Shown piece after piece: positions 1 through 10,713 of a stretch of 40,110 nucleotides of DNA. The stretch's first letter is position 1; the number at the start of each line of letters is the position of its first letter. The notes under the pieces are model-generated. The model was not told where the DNA came from. It saw nothing but the letters and a program-made list of their open reading frames with translations, and did no database searches. The stretch spans positions 1 through 40,110 of the forward strand of contig NZ_JAKEDV010000001.1 in assembly GCF_021462505.1 (NCBI RefSeq). The letters are read 5' to 3'. Made by a program: the position numbers and the translations under genes. Origin of the DNA: Thermus brockianus (GTDB lineage: Bacteria > Deinococcota > Deinococci > Deinococcales > Thermaceae).

Positions 1-1903
<1,903 letters not shown>

Positions 1904-1942
1904 GGCACCATCCTACCCCGGCCCGCGTGGCATCCTGGGCGC

Positions 1943-2404
1943 ATGGACCCTTACCGGGAGTACCAGGACTACGTGGTGGCCTCGAGGCTCCTCATCGCCC
2001 GGGGTCTTTCCCGGGAGGTGCTCGGCCTCGCCCAGTACGCCAGGCTCCGCTTGAAGCGCCTAGAGCTTGCCGCCTCGGGGAGGCTTTTGGCCCTGGAGCA
2101 CCTGGACCAGAGGCTCCGCTTTGGCTTCTGGAGCAACCCCTTGCGCCTCAAGGAGGCCCTGCGCTGGCTTGGCGATGCCCCCTACCTGGAGGGCCCCTTG
2201 GCCTTTGAGGCCCTCCTTTACCCCGAGGAGCGGGGGAGGCTTCGGTACCCGGGCCAGGCGGGGGCCTACTACCTGGGCTGGCTCCGTCTGCCCGCCCTCC
2301 TCATGGACCCCGTGGCCTTTGAGGAAGCCCTAAAGGAGCAGGAGGAGCGGCAAAGGGAGCTTCCCCTCTTCCTCAACGCCTTCCACCGGGTGCCCGGGGT
2401 CTAG
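1943..2404 (+). CDS. Conserved hypothetical protein, 153 aa
   Basis: I do not recognise this protein. Its 153 residues are rich in Leu, Arg, Ala and Glu and look largely helical (for example ARLRLKRLELAASGRLLALEHLDQRL and DPVAFEEALKEQEERQRELPLFLNAF). There is no signal peptide, membrane segment, Cys cluster or nucleotide-binding motif. Codon use and GC-rich third positions match the neighbours, and the frame is clean, which supports a real gene. The ATG at 1943 comes six bases after CATCCT, a poor -10, so a leaderless start is possible. The gene sits between the divergent winged-helix gene and the strong gltB promoter, which starts 20 bases after its stop. No function is inferred. Confidence 0.72.
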   Translation: MDPYREYQDYVVASRLLIARGLSREVLGLAQYARLRLKRLELAASGRLLALEHLDQRLRFGFWSNPLRLKEALRWLGDAPYLEGPLAFEALLYPEERGRLRYPGQAGAYYLGWLRLPALLMDPVAFEEALKEQEERQRELPLFLNAFHRVPGV

Positions 2405-2424
2405 TGCCGCGTTTCCCAAGATCC

Positions 2425-2453
2425 TTGACCCTCTCGCCTAGGGCGTGTATAAT
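2425..2453 (+). promoter_or_regulatory. Sigma-A promoter of gltB
   Basis: TTGACC (2425-2430), a 17-base spacer and a perfect TATAAT (2448-2453) form the best consensus promoter in the window. Transcription should start near 2460, giving a leader of about 55 bases to the gltB start at 2516. Near the start site GGGGAACG (2456-2463) can pair with CGTTTCCCC (2486-2494) with one bulged T, so the 5' end may fold into a stem-loop. Confidence 0.88.
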
Positions 2454-2515
2454 CCGGGGAACGACGTGCATATCTTTGCCTACACCGTTTCCCCAGTCCA
2501 ATGAAGGAGCCGAAG

Positions 2516-5500
2516 ATGACCTGGAAGGAAGCTTACCCGGATATCCCCCTAGGCCAGGACGCCTGTGGCATCATCGCCATGGTGGAGAAGAGCGGCAAGC
2601 CTTCCCACCGCATCGTGCGGCGGACCCTAGAGAGCCTCTACCGCATGGCCCACCGGGCGGGGGCCATCCGAGGAGAAGGGGACGGCACGGGCATCCAGAC
2701 CGATATCCCCCGGGAGCTTTGGGCCCGCTTCCTGGAGGAGGCGGGGCTAGAGCCCGAGCTTGCCTTCAACCCCCGCTTCTTCGTGGGCCACTTCTTCCTC
2801 CCCAAGGGGGAAGAGGCCCGGGTGGAGGAGTTTTTCGCCCTCCTAAAGCGGGAAGGGCAACGGCTTGGCGTGCGCCCCGTGCACTTCCGCCGAGGGGAGG
2901 TGGTGAGCGGGGTCCTGGGCCCCGTGGGGCGGCGCACCGAGCCCATCTTCCTCCAGGTGGCGGGGCTCAGCCCGGACGGGGATGGCCCTTTGTGGGAGCT
3001 CGGGCTTCGCCTCGAGGCCCTCTTCCCCGTGCACGTGGTCTCCCTTTCCACCCATAGCGTGGTCTACAAGGTGCGGGGGGCGGCGGAGCTTCTGAAGCGC
3101 TACTACCCCGAGCTTTCCCGTCCCGAGTTCAAGAGCACCATCGCCCTAGGGCACAACCGCTACTCCACCAACACCCTCTCCACCTTTGAACAGGTGCAGC
3201 CCTTTGGCCTCTTGGGCCACAACGGCGAGATCAACACCATTGAGCGCCTGAGGCGGGAGATGGACTACCTGGGCATCCCCCGCACCGGGGGCTCGGACTC
3301 CCAGGACCTGAACCGCATGCTGGAGGGGCTCATCTACCGCTACGGCCTCTCCCTGCCCGAGGCCATGGACCTGGTCTTCCCCCCGGTTCTAGGGGAGGTA
3401 AAGGCCCTGCCGGAGGAGCTCCAGGACCTCTACCTGGCCCTGAGGCAACGCTTCGGCCCCTTGGCCCAAGGGCCCGCCGCCATCGTGAGCCGCCACCGGG
3501 ACGAGGCCGTCTTCGCCACGGACGCCATGGGCCTGAGGCCCCTTTGGCAGTTTGAAACCCCTTACGAGATCGTCTTCTCCTCGGAGCGGGGCGTTTTCAA
3601 CGCCGAGGAGTTCGTGAGCGAGCCCAAGCCCTTGGCCCCGGGCGAGAAGGTCTACCTCCGCCTCACCCCGGAAGGCCCCAAGGTCCTGCCCTTTGACCGC
3701 CACCAGCGCCAGGTCCTGGAGAGGACCCTGGCCCGCACCCCGGTGCAGGGCTACCGGGTTCACCTCAAGGGGCCCATCCGCCAGGCACCCCCCCCGGTGG
3801 CGGGGGGAAGCGGGGTGGAGGTGGAGGAGAAGCCCGCCCCGCCCCCCTTGGGCCTGGAGAGGGCCTTCGGCTGGGACCGCTGGGACGGGGCCTACCTGGA
3901 GGCCCTGGCCAAAACGGGCAACGAGCCCATCGGCTCCTTGGGCTACGATGGCCCCTTGGCCGCCCTCAACCCGGAGAAACCCAACCTCTCCGAGTTCTTC
4001 AAGGAGACCGTGGCGGTGGTGACCAACCCCGCCATTGACCGGGAGCGGGAGATTGAGCACTTCTCCACCCGCACCCTCCTGGGCCGCCGCCCCTTGCCCG
4101 ATGGGCGGGGCGGGGGAGAGGTGGTGGAGCTCCTCCTTCCTATCGTCCTGGAGTCCGACCCCGGCCTGGCGGAGGCCTTTGGCACCCTGACCCTGGCGGA
4201 GGTGCGCGCCCGCTTTAAGACCCGGACCCTGGTGCCCCAGTTCACCGTGGAGGAGGGGCTCCTCGCCGGGCTCAAGCGCTTGGAGGAGGAGGCGGTGAAG
4301 GCGGTGGAGGAGGGGGCCGAGGTCCTCATCCTCTCCGACCGGGAGGCCTTCCAGGGGGGGGTGTGGATTGACATCGGCCTGGCGGTGGCGGCGGTGAACC
4401 GGGCCCTCCTCAAGCGGGACGCCGAGGGCATCGCCTTAAGGCGGCGCACCTCCCTCCTCGTCCACTCCGGGGGCGTGCGCAACCTGCACGACGTGGCCTT
4501 CCTCCTGGGCCTGGGGGCGGAGGCGGTGGCGCCTTGGCTTCTTGAGGAAAAGGCGAGGGCCCTGGAGGGGCGCAAGGGGGTGGCGAACGCCCTCGAGGCC
4601 CTCCGCAAGGGCCTGGAGAAGGTCATTTCCACCATGGGCATCCACGAGCTCCGGGGCTACGGGAGGATCTTCAGCTCCATCGGGCTTAAGCCTGAGCTGG
4701 CGGAGTACTTCGGCACCCGCAACTTCCTGGGCTCGGAGGCCGCAGGCTACGGCTTTTTGGAGCTGGAGCGCACCCTTTTGGAGCGGGAAGGCTTCCTGCG
4801 GGCGGAAAAGGTCCTGCCCGCCAAGGACTTCCGCTTCAACCCGAGGATTTACAAAGCGGCCCAGGAGGTGGCCTCGGGCCAGGCCCCCTACAGCCATTTC
4901 CAGGAAAAGGTTCGCTCCTTGGAGCGGGAAAGCCCCGTGGCCGCCCGGCAACTCTTGGAGGTGCGCTTCCCCGAAAGGAGCGAGGTCTCCCCGGAGGAGG
5001 TGGACCTCTCCGTGGGGGGGCATTCCCTGCCCTTCCTCATCAGCGCCATGAGCTTTGGCTCCCAGGGGGAGGCCTCCTTCCGCGCGTACGTGGAGGCGGC
5101 CAAACGCCTCAACATGCTTTGCATCAACGGGGAAGGTGGAGAGATCCCGGACATGCTGGGCAAGTACACCCACTGGCGGGGGCAACAGGTGGCCTCGGGC
5201 CGCTTTGGCGTCCACGCCTACATGCTGAACTCCGCCAGCGTCATTGAGATCAAGATCGGCCAGGGGGCCAAGCCCGGGGAAGGGGGCCACCTGCCCGGCA
5301 AGAAGGTCTCCCCCAAGGTGGCGGCCGCCCGCAACGCCGTGCCCGGGGTGGACCTCATCAGCCCCTCCAACAACCACGACCTCTACTCCATTGAGGACCT
5401 GGCCCAGCTCATTGAGGAGCTCAAGACGGTGAACCCCAAGGCCCTCGTTTCCGTGAAGGTGCCCGTTATTCCGGGCATCGGCACCATCGCCGTGGGCATC

Positions 5501-6994
5501 GCCAAGGCGGGGGCGGACGTCATCACCCTCTCCGGCTTTGAAGGGGGCACGGGGGCGGCAAGGCTCCACGCCCTCAAGTACGCTGGCCTTCCCGTGGAGC
5601 TCGGGGTGCGCCGGGCCCACCGGGCCTTGGTGCGGGCGGGCCTAAGGGACAAGGTGGAGATCTGGGCCGACGGCGGGCTTAAGACCGCCTACGATGTGCT
5701 CCGGATGGTCCTCCTGGGGGCGGACCGGGTGGGCATGGCCACCATGGCCATGGTGGCCATCGGCTGCACCATCTGCCGCGGCTGCCAGCTGGACACCTGC
5801 CACGTGGGCATCACCACGCAGATAGAGACGGTGGAGGAGGCCCTGGCCCACGGCCTCAAGCGCTTCGTGCCCCAGGACCTGGAGCGGGCGGTGGAGCAAC
5901 TCACCCGCTTCTTCGGGGCCATGGGGGAGGCCCTTAGGGAGATGGTGGCCGCCTTGGGGGCCCGTTCCCTGAGGGAGCTTCGGGGGCGCTCGGACCTCCT
6001 CTACCAGCGGGACCACCTGGAGGAGCTGGACCTGAGCTACTTCTTCGCCCCTGTGGAGGAGCCCGAGTGGCTCAAGGACACCTCGGCCCACGTGCTCAGG
6101 AAGCCTCTCAACCAGCTCACCCGCACCATCACCGAGGTGGTCATGGGGGCCTATGCGGAAGGGGGCAGGCGGCTTTTGTTCCAGGAGGGTCCCGTGGACT
6201 CCACGGACCGGGCCTTGGGCGCCCATTTGGCCGGGGAGATCGCCCGCAGGCGGCTTTACGGCAAGGGCTTTGAGGCGGAGGTGGAGCTCCGCTTTGACGC
6301 CGGGAGCATCGCCGGAAACGGCCTGGCCGCCTTCAACGTGGATGGGATGAAGGTGGTGGTGGAGGGCGGGGCCCAAGACGGGGTGGCCAAGAGCGCCTTT
6401 GGCGGCACCGTGGCCGTCCTGAAGGGGCGCAACCCCTACGGGGCCTACGTGGACGGTTCCGTGGGCAAGAGCTTCGCCTACGGGGCCATTGGCGGCCTCC
6501 TTATCGTGGAGGGGGTGGCCGATAGCCGCTTCTGTATCCGCCTTTCCGGGGCGGACGTGATCCTGGGTGGGGAGCCCGAGCGCCCCTTGAGGGACGATCT
6601 CGGCAACCTGGCCGCTCGGGCGCAGGCCAAGGGCTTCGCCTTTGAGTACATGACCCGGGGTCGGGCCTTGGTCCTGGGGGACCCGGGGCCTTGGATCTGC
6701 TCGGGGATGACGGGGGGAAGGGTCTATCTGCGCCACTGGCCGGAGATGGGCCTTACCGAGGAGGCCATGAAGCGCCGCTTGGCCAAGGGGGCCAAGGTGG
6801 CGGTGAAGCCCTTGGACGCTAGGGGCGTGGAGGACGTGCGGGAACTCCTTTCCGCCTACATCGCCGTGCTTCGGGAAGCCAAGCGGGAGGAGAAGGCCAA
6901 GCGGTTGGAGAAGCTCTTGGAAGACCCGGCGGCCCACTTCCGCATGGTGGAGCCGGTGAGCCAGCAGGTGGAGCAAGGGGTGAGCACGGAGTAG
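2516..6994 (+). CDS. gltB: Glutamate synthase, large (alpha) subunit
   Basis: GltB hydrolyses glutamine and passes ammonia through an internal tunnel to 2-oxoglutarate, making two glutamates. The 1492-residue protein has the full architecture. After a short propeptide comes Cys17 in DACGIIAMVEKSGK, the N-terminal nucleophile of a class II amidotransferase domain (to about 430). A central linker domain (about 455-780) and an FMN-binding barrel (about 810-1190) follow. The barrel carries the 3Fe-4S ligands Cys1084, Cys1090 and Cys1095 in the CTICRGCQLDTC region. Last is the GXGXG beta-helix domain (about 1240-1440). I chose the ATG at 2516 over the one at 2501 because AAGGAG (2504-2509) lies six bases before it. 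No gltD small subunit is adjacent, so the electron donor (NADPH via a distant GltD, or ferredoxin) is not settled here. A GC-rich hairpin follows the stop. Confidence 0.96.
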   Translation: MTWKEAYPDIPLGQDACGIIAMVEKSGKPSHRIVRRTLESLYRMAHRAGAIRGEGDGTGIQTDIPRELWARFLEEAGLEPELAFNPRFFVGHFFLPKGEEARVEEFFALLKREGQRLGVRPVHFRRGEVVSGVLGPVGRRTEPIFLQVAGLSPDGDGPLWELGLRLEALFPVHVVSLSTHSVVYKVRGAAELLKRYYPELSRPEFKSTIALGHNRYSTNTLSTFEQVQPFGLLGHNGEINTIERLRREMDYLGIPRTGGSDSQDLNRMLEGLIYRYGLSLPEAMDLVFPPVLGEVKALPEELQDLYLALRQRFGPLAQGPAAIVSRHRDEAVFATDAMGLRPLWQFETPYEIVFSSERGVFNAEEFVSEPKPLAPGEKVYLRLTPEGPKVLPFDRHQRQVLERTLARTPVQGYRVHLKGPIRQAPPPVAGGSGVEVEEKPAPPPLGLERAFGWDRWDGAYLEALAKTGNEPIGSLGYDGPLAALNPEKPNLSEFFKETVAVVTNPAIDREREIEHFSTRTLLGRRPLPDGRGGGEVVELLLPIVLESDPGLAEAFGTLTLAEVRARFKTRTLVPQFTVEEGLLAGLKRLEEEAVKAVEEGAEVLILSDREAFQGGVWIDIGLAVAAVNRALLKRDAEGIALRRRTSLLVHSGGVRNLHDVAFLLGLGAEAVAPWLLEEKARALEGRKGVANALEALRKGLEKVISTMGIHELRGYGRIFSSIGLKPELAEYFGTRNFLGSEAAGYGFLELERTLLEREGFLRAEKVLPAKDFRFNPRIYKAAQEVASGQAPYSHFQEKVRSLERESPVAARQLLEVRFPERSEVSPEEVDLSVGGHSLPFLISAMSFGSQGEASFRAYVEAAKRLNMLCINGEGGEIPDMLGKYTHWRGQQVASGRFGVHAYMLNSASVIEIKIGQGAKPGEGGHLPGKKVSPKVAAARNAVPGVDLISPSNNHDLYSIEDLAQLIEELKTVNPKALVSVKVPVIPGIGTIAVGIAKAGADVITLSGFEGGTGAARLHALKYAGLPVELGVRRAHRALVRAGLRDKVEIWADGGLKTAYDVLRMVLLGADRVGMATMAMVAIGCTICRGCQLDTCHVGITTQIETVEEALAHGLKRFVPQDLERAVEQLTRFFGAMGEALREMVAALGARSLRELRGRSDLLYQRDHLEELDLSYFFAPVEEPEWLKDTSAHVLRKPLNQLTRTITEVVMGAYAEGGRRLLFQEGPVDSTDRALGAHLAGEIARRRLYGKGFEAEVELRFDAGSIAGNGLAAFNVDGMKVVVEGGAQDGVAKSAFGGTVAVLKGRNPYGAYVDGSVGKSFAYGAIGGLLIVEGVADSRFCIRLSGADVILGGEPERPLRDDLGNLAARAQAKGFAFEYMTRGRALVLGDPGPWICSGMTGGRVYLRHWPEMGLTEEAMKRRLAKGAKVAVKPLDARGVEDVRELLSAYIAVLREAKREEKAKRLEKLLEDPAAHFRMVEPVSQQVEQGVSTE

Positions 6995-7027
6995 CGCGCT
7001 TCTGGGCTTCCGTCCCGGAAAAGCAAG

Positions 7028-7050
7028 GGCCCCCGGGAACCCCGGGGGCC
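7028..7050 (+). terminator. Hairpin terminator after gltB
   Basis: A perfect ten-pair stem, GGCCCCCGGG (7028-7037) with CCCGGGGGCC (7041-7050), closes the three-base loop AAC 33 bases after the gltB stop. The following TCGCCTT is only weakly T-rich, so termination may be incomplete and some reading into the globin gene is possible. Confidence 0.7.
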
Positions 7051-7094
7051 TCGCCTTATGGACAGGGGGGCCCCCAAGGAGGTACATTTGTCCC

Positions 7095-7640
7095 GTGCAT
7101 CCTGGGGCGCTCTTGGACCTCCTGAAACGCCGCACCGGCTTTACCGAGGCCCATGCCCGGCTCCTCGCTGACCTGGGCCAGGTGATGACCCCCATCGCCC
7201 CCGAGGTGGCCCTGGCCTTTTACGATTACCTAGGGCGGGACCCCGAGCTTTCGGAGATCCTCCATGCGGTGCCGGGGAGGGTGGAAAGGCTTTACGGCAC
7301 CTTCGCCCGTTGGTATGGCGACCTCTTCTCGGGGGTGTACGACGGGGCCTATGCGGAAAGGCGTCGGCGCATCGGCCTGGTGCACGCCCGGCTGGGGATT
7401 GGGCCCCGGGCCATGATCCCCGCCATGGGCATCGTGCAGGAGCTTTCCCTGGAGCACCTGCGCACCGCCCTTAGGGGCCCTGAGATTTTTAGCGCCGTGG
7501 AGGCCTTTGAGAAGATTATCGCCATAGAGATCGGGCTCATTGAGGAAAGCTACCTCGAGGCCCTCTCCCTGGGGCTTTCCCTGGGCTACCGGGACCTCAA
7601 GGAGGCTCTTTCCCAAGGGGCGGCGGCCCTGCTCTCCTAG
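7095..7640 (+). CDS. Standalone sensor-globin / protoglobin-like heme protein
   Basis: The 181 residues match the globin domain of globin-coupled sensors and protoglobins. An N-terminal helical lead is followed by FYDYLGRDPEL and the diagnostic block IGLVHARLGIGPRAM, in which His97 is the expected proximal heme ligand. A helical tail (EKIIAIEIGLIEESYLEAL) completes the domain. There is no kinase, cyclase or methyl-accepting output domain, so it is a single-domain globin that probably binds O2, NO or CO in the cytoplasm. Its partner is unknown. The start is GTG at 7095. A strong AAGGAGG lies at 7076-7082, but with a long 12-base spacing, so the exact start is less sure. A perfect GGGGGCCCCC palindrome (7066-7075) abuts that site. 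The stop shares CTAG (7637-7640) with the convergent dnaB stop. Confidence 0.85.
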   Translation: MHPGALLDLLKRRTGFTEAHARLLADLGQVMTPIAPEVALAFYDYLGRDPELSEILHAVPGRVERLYGTFARWYGDLFSGVYDGAYAERRRRIGLVHARLGIGPRAMIPAMGIVQELSLEHLRTALRGPEIFSAVEAFEKIIAIEIGLIEESYLEALSLGLSLGYRDLKEALSQGAAALLS

Positions 7641-8992
7641 GGCTCCTTGGCCAGGTCGTTGAAGCGCACGTGCTGGGCGTGGAACTGGAGCTCCACCGTG
7701 CCCGTGGGGCCGTTTCTTTGCTTGCCCACGATGATCTCTGCCACCCCCGCTTTCTCCGAGTGGGGGTTATAGTACTCGTCCCGGTAGATGAACATCACCA
7801 GGTCGGCGTCCTGCTCAATGGAGCCCGACTCCCGGAGGTCCGAGAGCATGGGGCGCTTGTTGGGCCTGGCCTCTACTGCCCGGGAAAGCTGGCTTAGGGC
7901 GATGACGGGCACGTTGAGCTCCCGGGCCAGGGCCTTGAGCCCCCGGGAGATGGCGGCGATTTCCTGCTGGCGGTTTTCCCCCTGCTTGCCGCCCCCGGGC
8001 CCGGCCATGAGTTGCAGATAGTCAATGATGAGAAGGCCCACCCCGTACTGGCTCTTAAGCCGCCGGGCGCGGGCGCGGAGTTCCATCAGGGTCAGGTCGG
8101 GGGTGTCGTCAATGTAGATGGGGGCTTCGGAAAGGCGGCCCGCCACGTCCACCAGGCGGGAGAAGTCCCGGTCGGAAAGCTGCCCAAGGCGCACCCGGTT
8201 CATGTCAATGCGGGCCTCGGAGCACATCATGCGCAGGGTGAGTTGGGCGGCGGGCATCTCCAGGGAGTAGATGCCCACCCCCACCCCCTCCTTCAGGGCG
8301 GCGTGTTGGGCGATGGTGAGGGCGAAGGCGGTTTTGCCCATGGCGGGGCGGGCGGCGATGATGTTTAGGGAGCCCGGGGAGAGGGTGCCGATGAGCTGGT
8401 CCAGCTCCTTGAAGCCCGTGCGCACCCCCGCCACCTCGCCCTTGTTCTGGAAGAGGGCCTCAATGTGCTCAAAGGTTTCGTGGACCAGTTCCCGCATAGC
8501 CCGGGCCTCGGTGTCCGTCTGGGTGAGGGCCACCTCGAGGATCTTCTTCCCGGCGGTGTCCAGGATCTCGTCCAGGCTCCCCGCCTCCTCATAGGCCAGG
8601 CGCATGGCCTCCCCCGCCGCCTGGATGAGCTTGCGCAGGGTCCACTTCTCCGCCACGATGCGGGCGTAGTGCTCGGCGTAGGCGGCGGTGGGGGTGGCCT
8701 CGGAAAGCTGCACCAGGTAGCTCAGCCCCCCCACCCCCTCCAGCTCGTTCCTGCGGGAGAGTTCCTCGGCCAGGGTGACCAGGTCCACGGGCTTCCCCTG
8801 GCCCCTTAGGGCCTGCATGGCGGCGTAGATCTTGCGGTGGGCCTCGGTGTAGAAGGCCTCGGGGGAGGGGAGGAGGCCTTCCAGTTCGTCCAGGACGTCC
8901 GAATCCAGGAGGATGGCCCCAAGGACGCTCTGCTCCGCCTCGAGGCTATGGGGTGGAATACGTCCTTCGGGATAACCCGGCAACTGGGCCAT
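7637..8992 (-). CDS. dnaB: Replicative DNA helicase DnaB
   Basis: DnaB is the hexameric 5'-3' helicase that unwinds the fork ahead of the replisome and binds primase. The 451-residue protein has the N-terminal primase-interacting helical domain (about 12-115, starting PPHSLEAEQSVLGAILLD), a linker, and a RecA-like domain. That domain has Walker A ARPAMGKTAF (Lys220), Walker B LLIIDYLQLM, and the late motifs LSQLSRAVE and SDLRESGSIEQDADLVMF. The length is that of an intact family member. No intein interrupts the Walker A site, a common intein insertion point in dnaB genes. The ATG at 8992 follows AGGAAGG by three bases. TAGCCT a little upstream could be a -10, but no convincing -35 is visible. 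The gene diverges from the lipoprotein gene across 107 bp and converges on the globin gene. Confidence 0.97.
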   Translation of the reverse strand: MAQLPGYPEGRIPPHSLEAEQSVLGAILLDSDVLDELEGLLPSPEAFYTEAHRKIYAAMQALRGQGKPVDLVTLAEELSRRNELEGVGGLSYLVQLSEATPTAAYAEHYARIVAEKWTLRKLIQAAGEAMRLAYEEAGSLDEILDTAGKKILEVALTQTDTEARAMRELVHETFEHIEALFQNKGEVAGVRTGFKELDQLIGTLSPGSLNIIAARPAMGKTAFALTIAQHAALKEGVGVGIYSLEMPAAQLTLRMMCSEARIDMNRVRLGQLSDRDFSRLVDVAGRLSEAPIYIDDTPDLTLMELRARARRLKSQYGVGLLIIDYLQLMAGPGGGKQGENRQQEIAAISRGLKALARELNVPVIALSQLSRAVEARPNKRPMLSDLRESGSIEQDADLVMFIYRDEYYNPHSEKAGVAEIIVGKQRNGPTGTVELQFHAQHVRFNDLAKEP

Positions 8993-9087
8993 AAGCCTTC
9001 CTAGGCTACGCCTAACCCCCCGCCGGATGCCAGGGGGCTTTCCTTGGGGGAAGGATTGCCTCTTTTCCGCCTCTCAGGGGGGTGGGG

Positions 9088-9093
9088 TAGGGT
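9088..9093 (+). promoter_or_regulatory. Possible -10 element of the lytic transglycosylase gene
   Basis: TAGGGT ends six bases before the GTG start at 9100. This spacing would place transcription initiation at or next to the start codon, the arrangement of Thermus leaderless genes. No good -35 is visible upstream in the 107-bp gap shared with dnaB, so the call is tentative. Confidence 0.4.
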
Positions 9094-9099
9094 AGGGAC

Positions 9100-10713
9100 G
9101 TGCGCTGGCTTGCCCTCTTCTTCCTCCTCGCCGCCTGCCAAGCCCAGGGGCTTCCCCCGGACTACGCCCGCTTGGAGAGGGGAAGCCTGGCCGAGCTCCG
9201 GCAGGTGGCCCTAGCGGGGGAAGGGTATGCCCGGATGCTCGCCGGCTGGCAGCTGGTGGAACGGGAAGAGGTGCCCTTGGCGGAAAGGGCGGAGTACGCC
9301 TGGCGCTACGCCCTCTTCTTGGAGGGGGTGAGGGCCTTTGAGCCGGGCTGGGAGGCCAAGGCCGCCTGGCGGGTGGCGGCGCCCCTTTTGGAGGCGGCAA
9401 GGGATCCCAGGGCCTTTTCCGCTTGGGAAAGGCTTCTGCCCGAGGAGGAGGCGGTGGCGGCCCTCTTGCGCCTTGGGGAGGGAGAGAGGCTTTGGGAGGC
9501 CCTCTTCCGGGGCCGGGCCTACGAGGCGCTCCTCCAGGTCCTTCCCCCGGGGGCGAGGCCGGACCTGCGGGCCCAGGCCCTTTACCGCCTAGGGCGCTAC
9601 CGGGAGGCGTTGCCCCATTACCGGGCCTGGGCGGAGGCGGAGCCTCGAGGGCTATTGGGGCTCGGCTACGCCCTTTGGCGCCTGGGGCGGCGGGAAGAGG
9701 CTTTAGAGGCCTTTTCCCGCTATCCCCACCCGGAGGCCCGGTACGCCCAGGGAAGGGTTCTGGAGGAAATGGGCCGGGTGGAGGAGGCCTTGGCCCTCTA
9801 TGAGGAGAGCACCCCTGAGGGCCTTTGGCGGGCCACGGCCCTCCTGGAGCGGCTTGGGCGCAAGGGGGAGGCCCTTGTCCGCTACCTAAAGCTTGCCCGC
9901 ACGGAAAGCCCCTACGCCGACGACGCCGCCCTGCGGGCCTATTTCCTCGCGGGAACCCTGGGGGACGTGGGGGTGCAGGAGGCGGCCTTGGCCCTTCTCC
10001 AAGGGGGCTTGGGGCTCCTCTTGGGCAAGCGCCCAAGCCCGCCCCCTCCTCCACCCCCTGCGCCCCCCGTGCCGGAGGCCTCCCGGGTGGAGGCCCTCCT
10101 CATGGGGGGCCGGGAGGCCTGGGCCCGGGGGGAGGCCCGCTACCTCCTTTGGCAACGGCCCGAGGCCTGGCCCGAGCTCGTTCCCCTCTTCTACCGCCTC
10201 GGGATGTACCGGGAGGGGATCCGCGCCGCCTGGCCCACCGCCTTGGCCTACCCCCGGGCCTACCGGGACTGGGTGGAGGCCTACGCCCAGAGGGAGGGAT
10301 TGGACCCCAACCTACTTTTCGCCCTCCTCCACGTGGAAAGCCGCTTTGACCCCCGGGCGGTGAGCCCCACGGGGGCCCTGGGCCTGGCCCAGTTTCTACG
10401 GAGCACCTGGGCGGACGTGGCCCGGATGCTCGGGGAGCCCCCCGCCGACCCCTTTGACCCGGAAAGCGCCATCCGCTACGCCGCCCGTTACCTGCGCTGG
10501 CTTGGGGAACGGTGCGAGGCTTTGGGCCTAAAGGACAGGGAAGGGCTCGTCTGCGTCCTCACCGCCTACAACGGGGGCATCGGCTACACCGCCCGGGGCA
10601 TCGCCCGGGAGGGCAACCTTTGGGCCTTCCTCCGCTTCCAGGAGCGGGACGAGCCCCGGGAGTACCTGGGCCAGGTCCTTTCCGCCTACGCCGCCTACCA
10701 GGCTATTCCTTAG
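9100..10713 (+). CDS. Lipoprotein with TPR repeats and lytic transglycosylase (SLT) domain
   Basis: This protein is predicted to cleave peptidoglycan glycan strands at the outer face of the cell. The 537-residue precursor starts with a very short lipoprotein signal, MRWLALFFLLAAC, with lipobox LAAC and lipidated Cys13. The middle (about 60-310) is a series of helical TPR-like repeats (LYRLGRYREALPHYRAWAEA, LWRLGRREEALEAFSRYP, VLEEMGRVEEALALYEES). A Pro-rich linker (about 313-325, GC-rich) leads to an SLT domain like that of Slt70/MltC. The domain runs from about 395 to the end: LDPNLLFALLHVESRFDPRAVSPTGALGLAQF, with catalytic Glu413, then the AYNGG motif. The GTG at 9100 is the only sensible start for the signal peptide. 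The stop overlaps the convergent napA stop by 11 bases. Confidence 0.92.
   Translation: MRWLALFFLLAACQAQGLPPDYARLERGSLAELRQVALAGEGYARMLAGWQLVEREEVPLAERAEYAWRYALFLEGVRAFEPGWEAKAAWRVAAPLLEAARDPRAFSAWERLLPEEEAVAALLRLGEGERLWEALFRGRAYEALLQVLPPGARPDLRAQALYRLGRYREALPHYRAWAEAEPRGLLGLGYALWRLGRREEALEAFSRYPHPEARYAQGRVLEEMGRVEEALALYEESTPEGLWRATALLERLGRKGEALVRYLKLARTESPYADDAALRAYFLAGTLGDVGVQEAALALLQGGLGLLLGKRPSPPPPPPPAPPVPEASRVEALLMGGREAWARGEARYLLWQRPEAWPELVPLFYRLGMYREGIRAAWPTALAYPRAYRDWVEAYAQREGLDPNLLFALLHVESRFDPRAVSPTGALGLAQFLRSTWADVARMLGEPPADPFDPESAIRYAARYLRWLGERCEALGLKDREGLVCVLTAYNGGIGYTARGIAREGNLWAFLRFQERDEPREYLGQVLSAYAAYQAIP

Noticed and set aside
7066..7075. GGGGGCCCCC palindrome as a second terminator before the globin gene
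   Set aside because: It has no loop and no T-run and abuts the ribosome site. A ten-base self-complementary run is not rare at this GC content.
5642..7195. Long minus-strand open frame of 517 codons opposite gltB, and similar frames at 9074-10054 and 32894-34399
   Set aside because: These are GC-rich shadows of real genes, with Pro/Gly/His/Arg-rich products lacking domains. The opposite strand codes for well-known proteins.
8300..8400. Intein in dnaB at the Walker A site
   Set aside because: Walker A (ARPAMGKTAF) is continuous and the protein has normal length.
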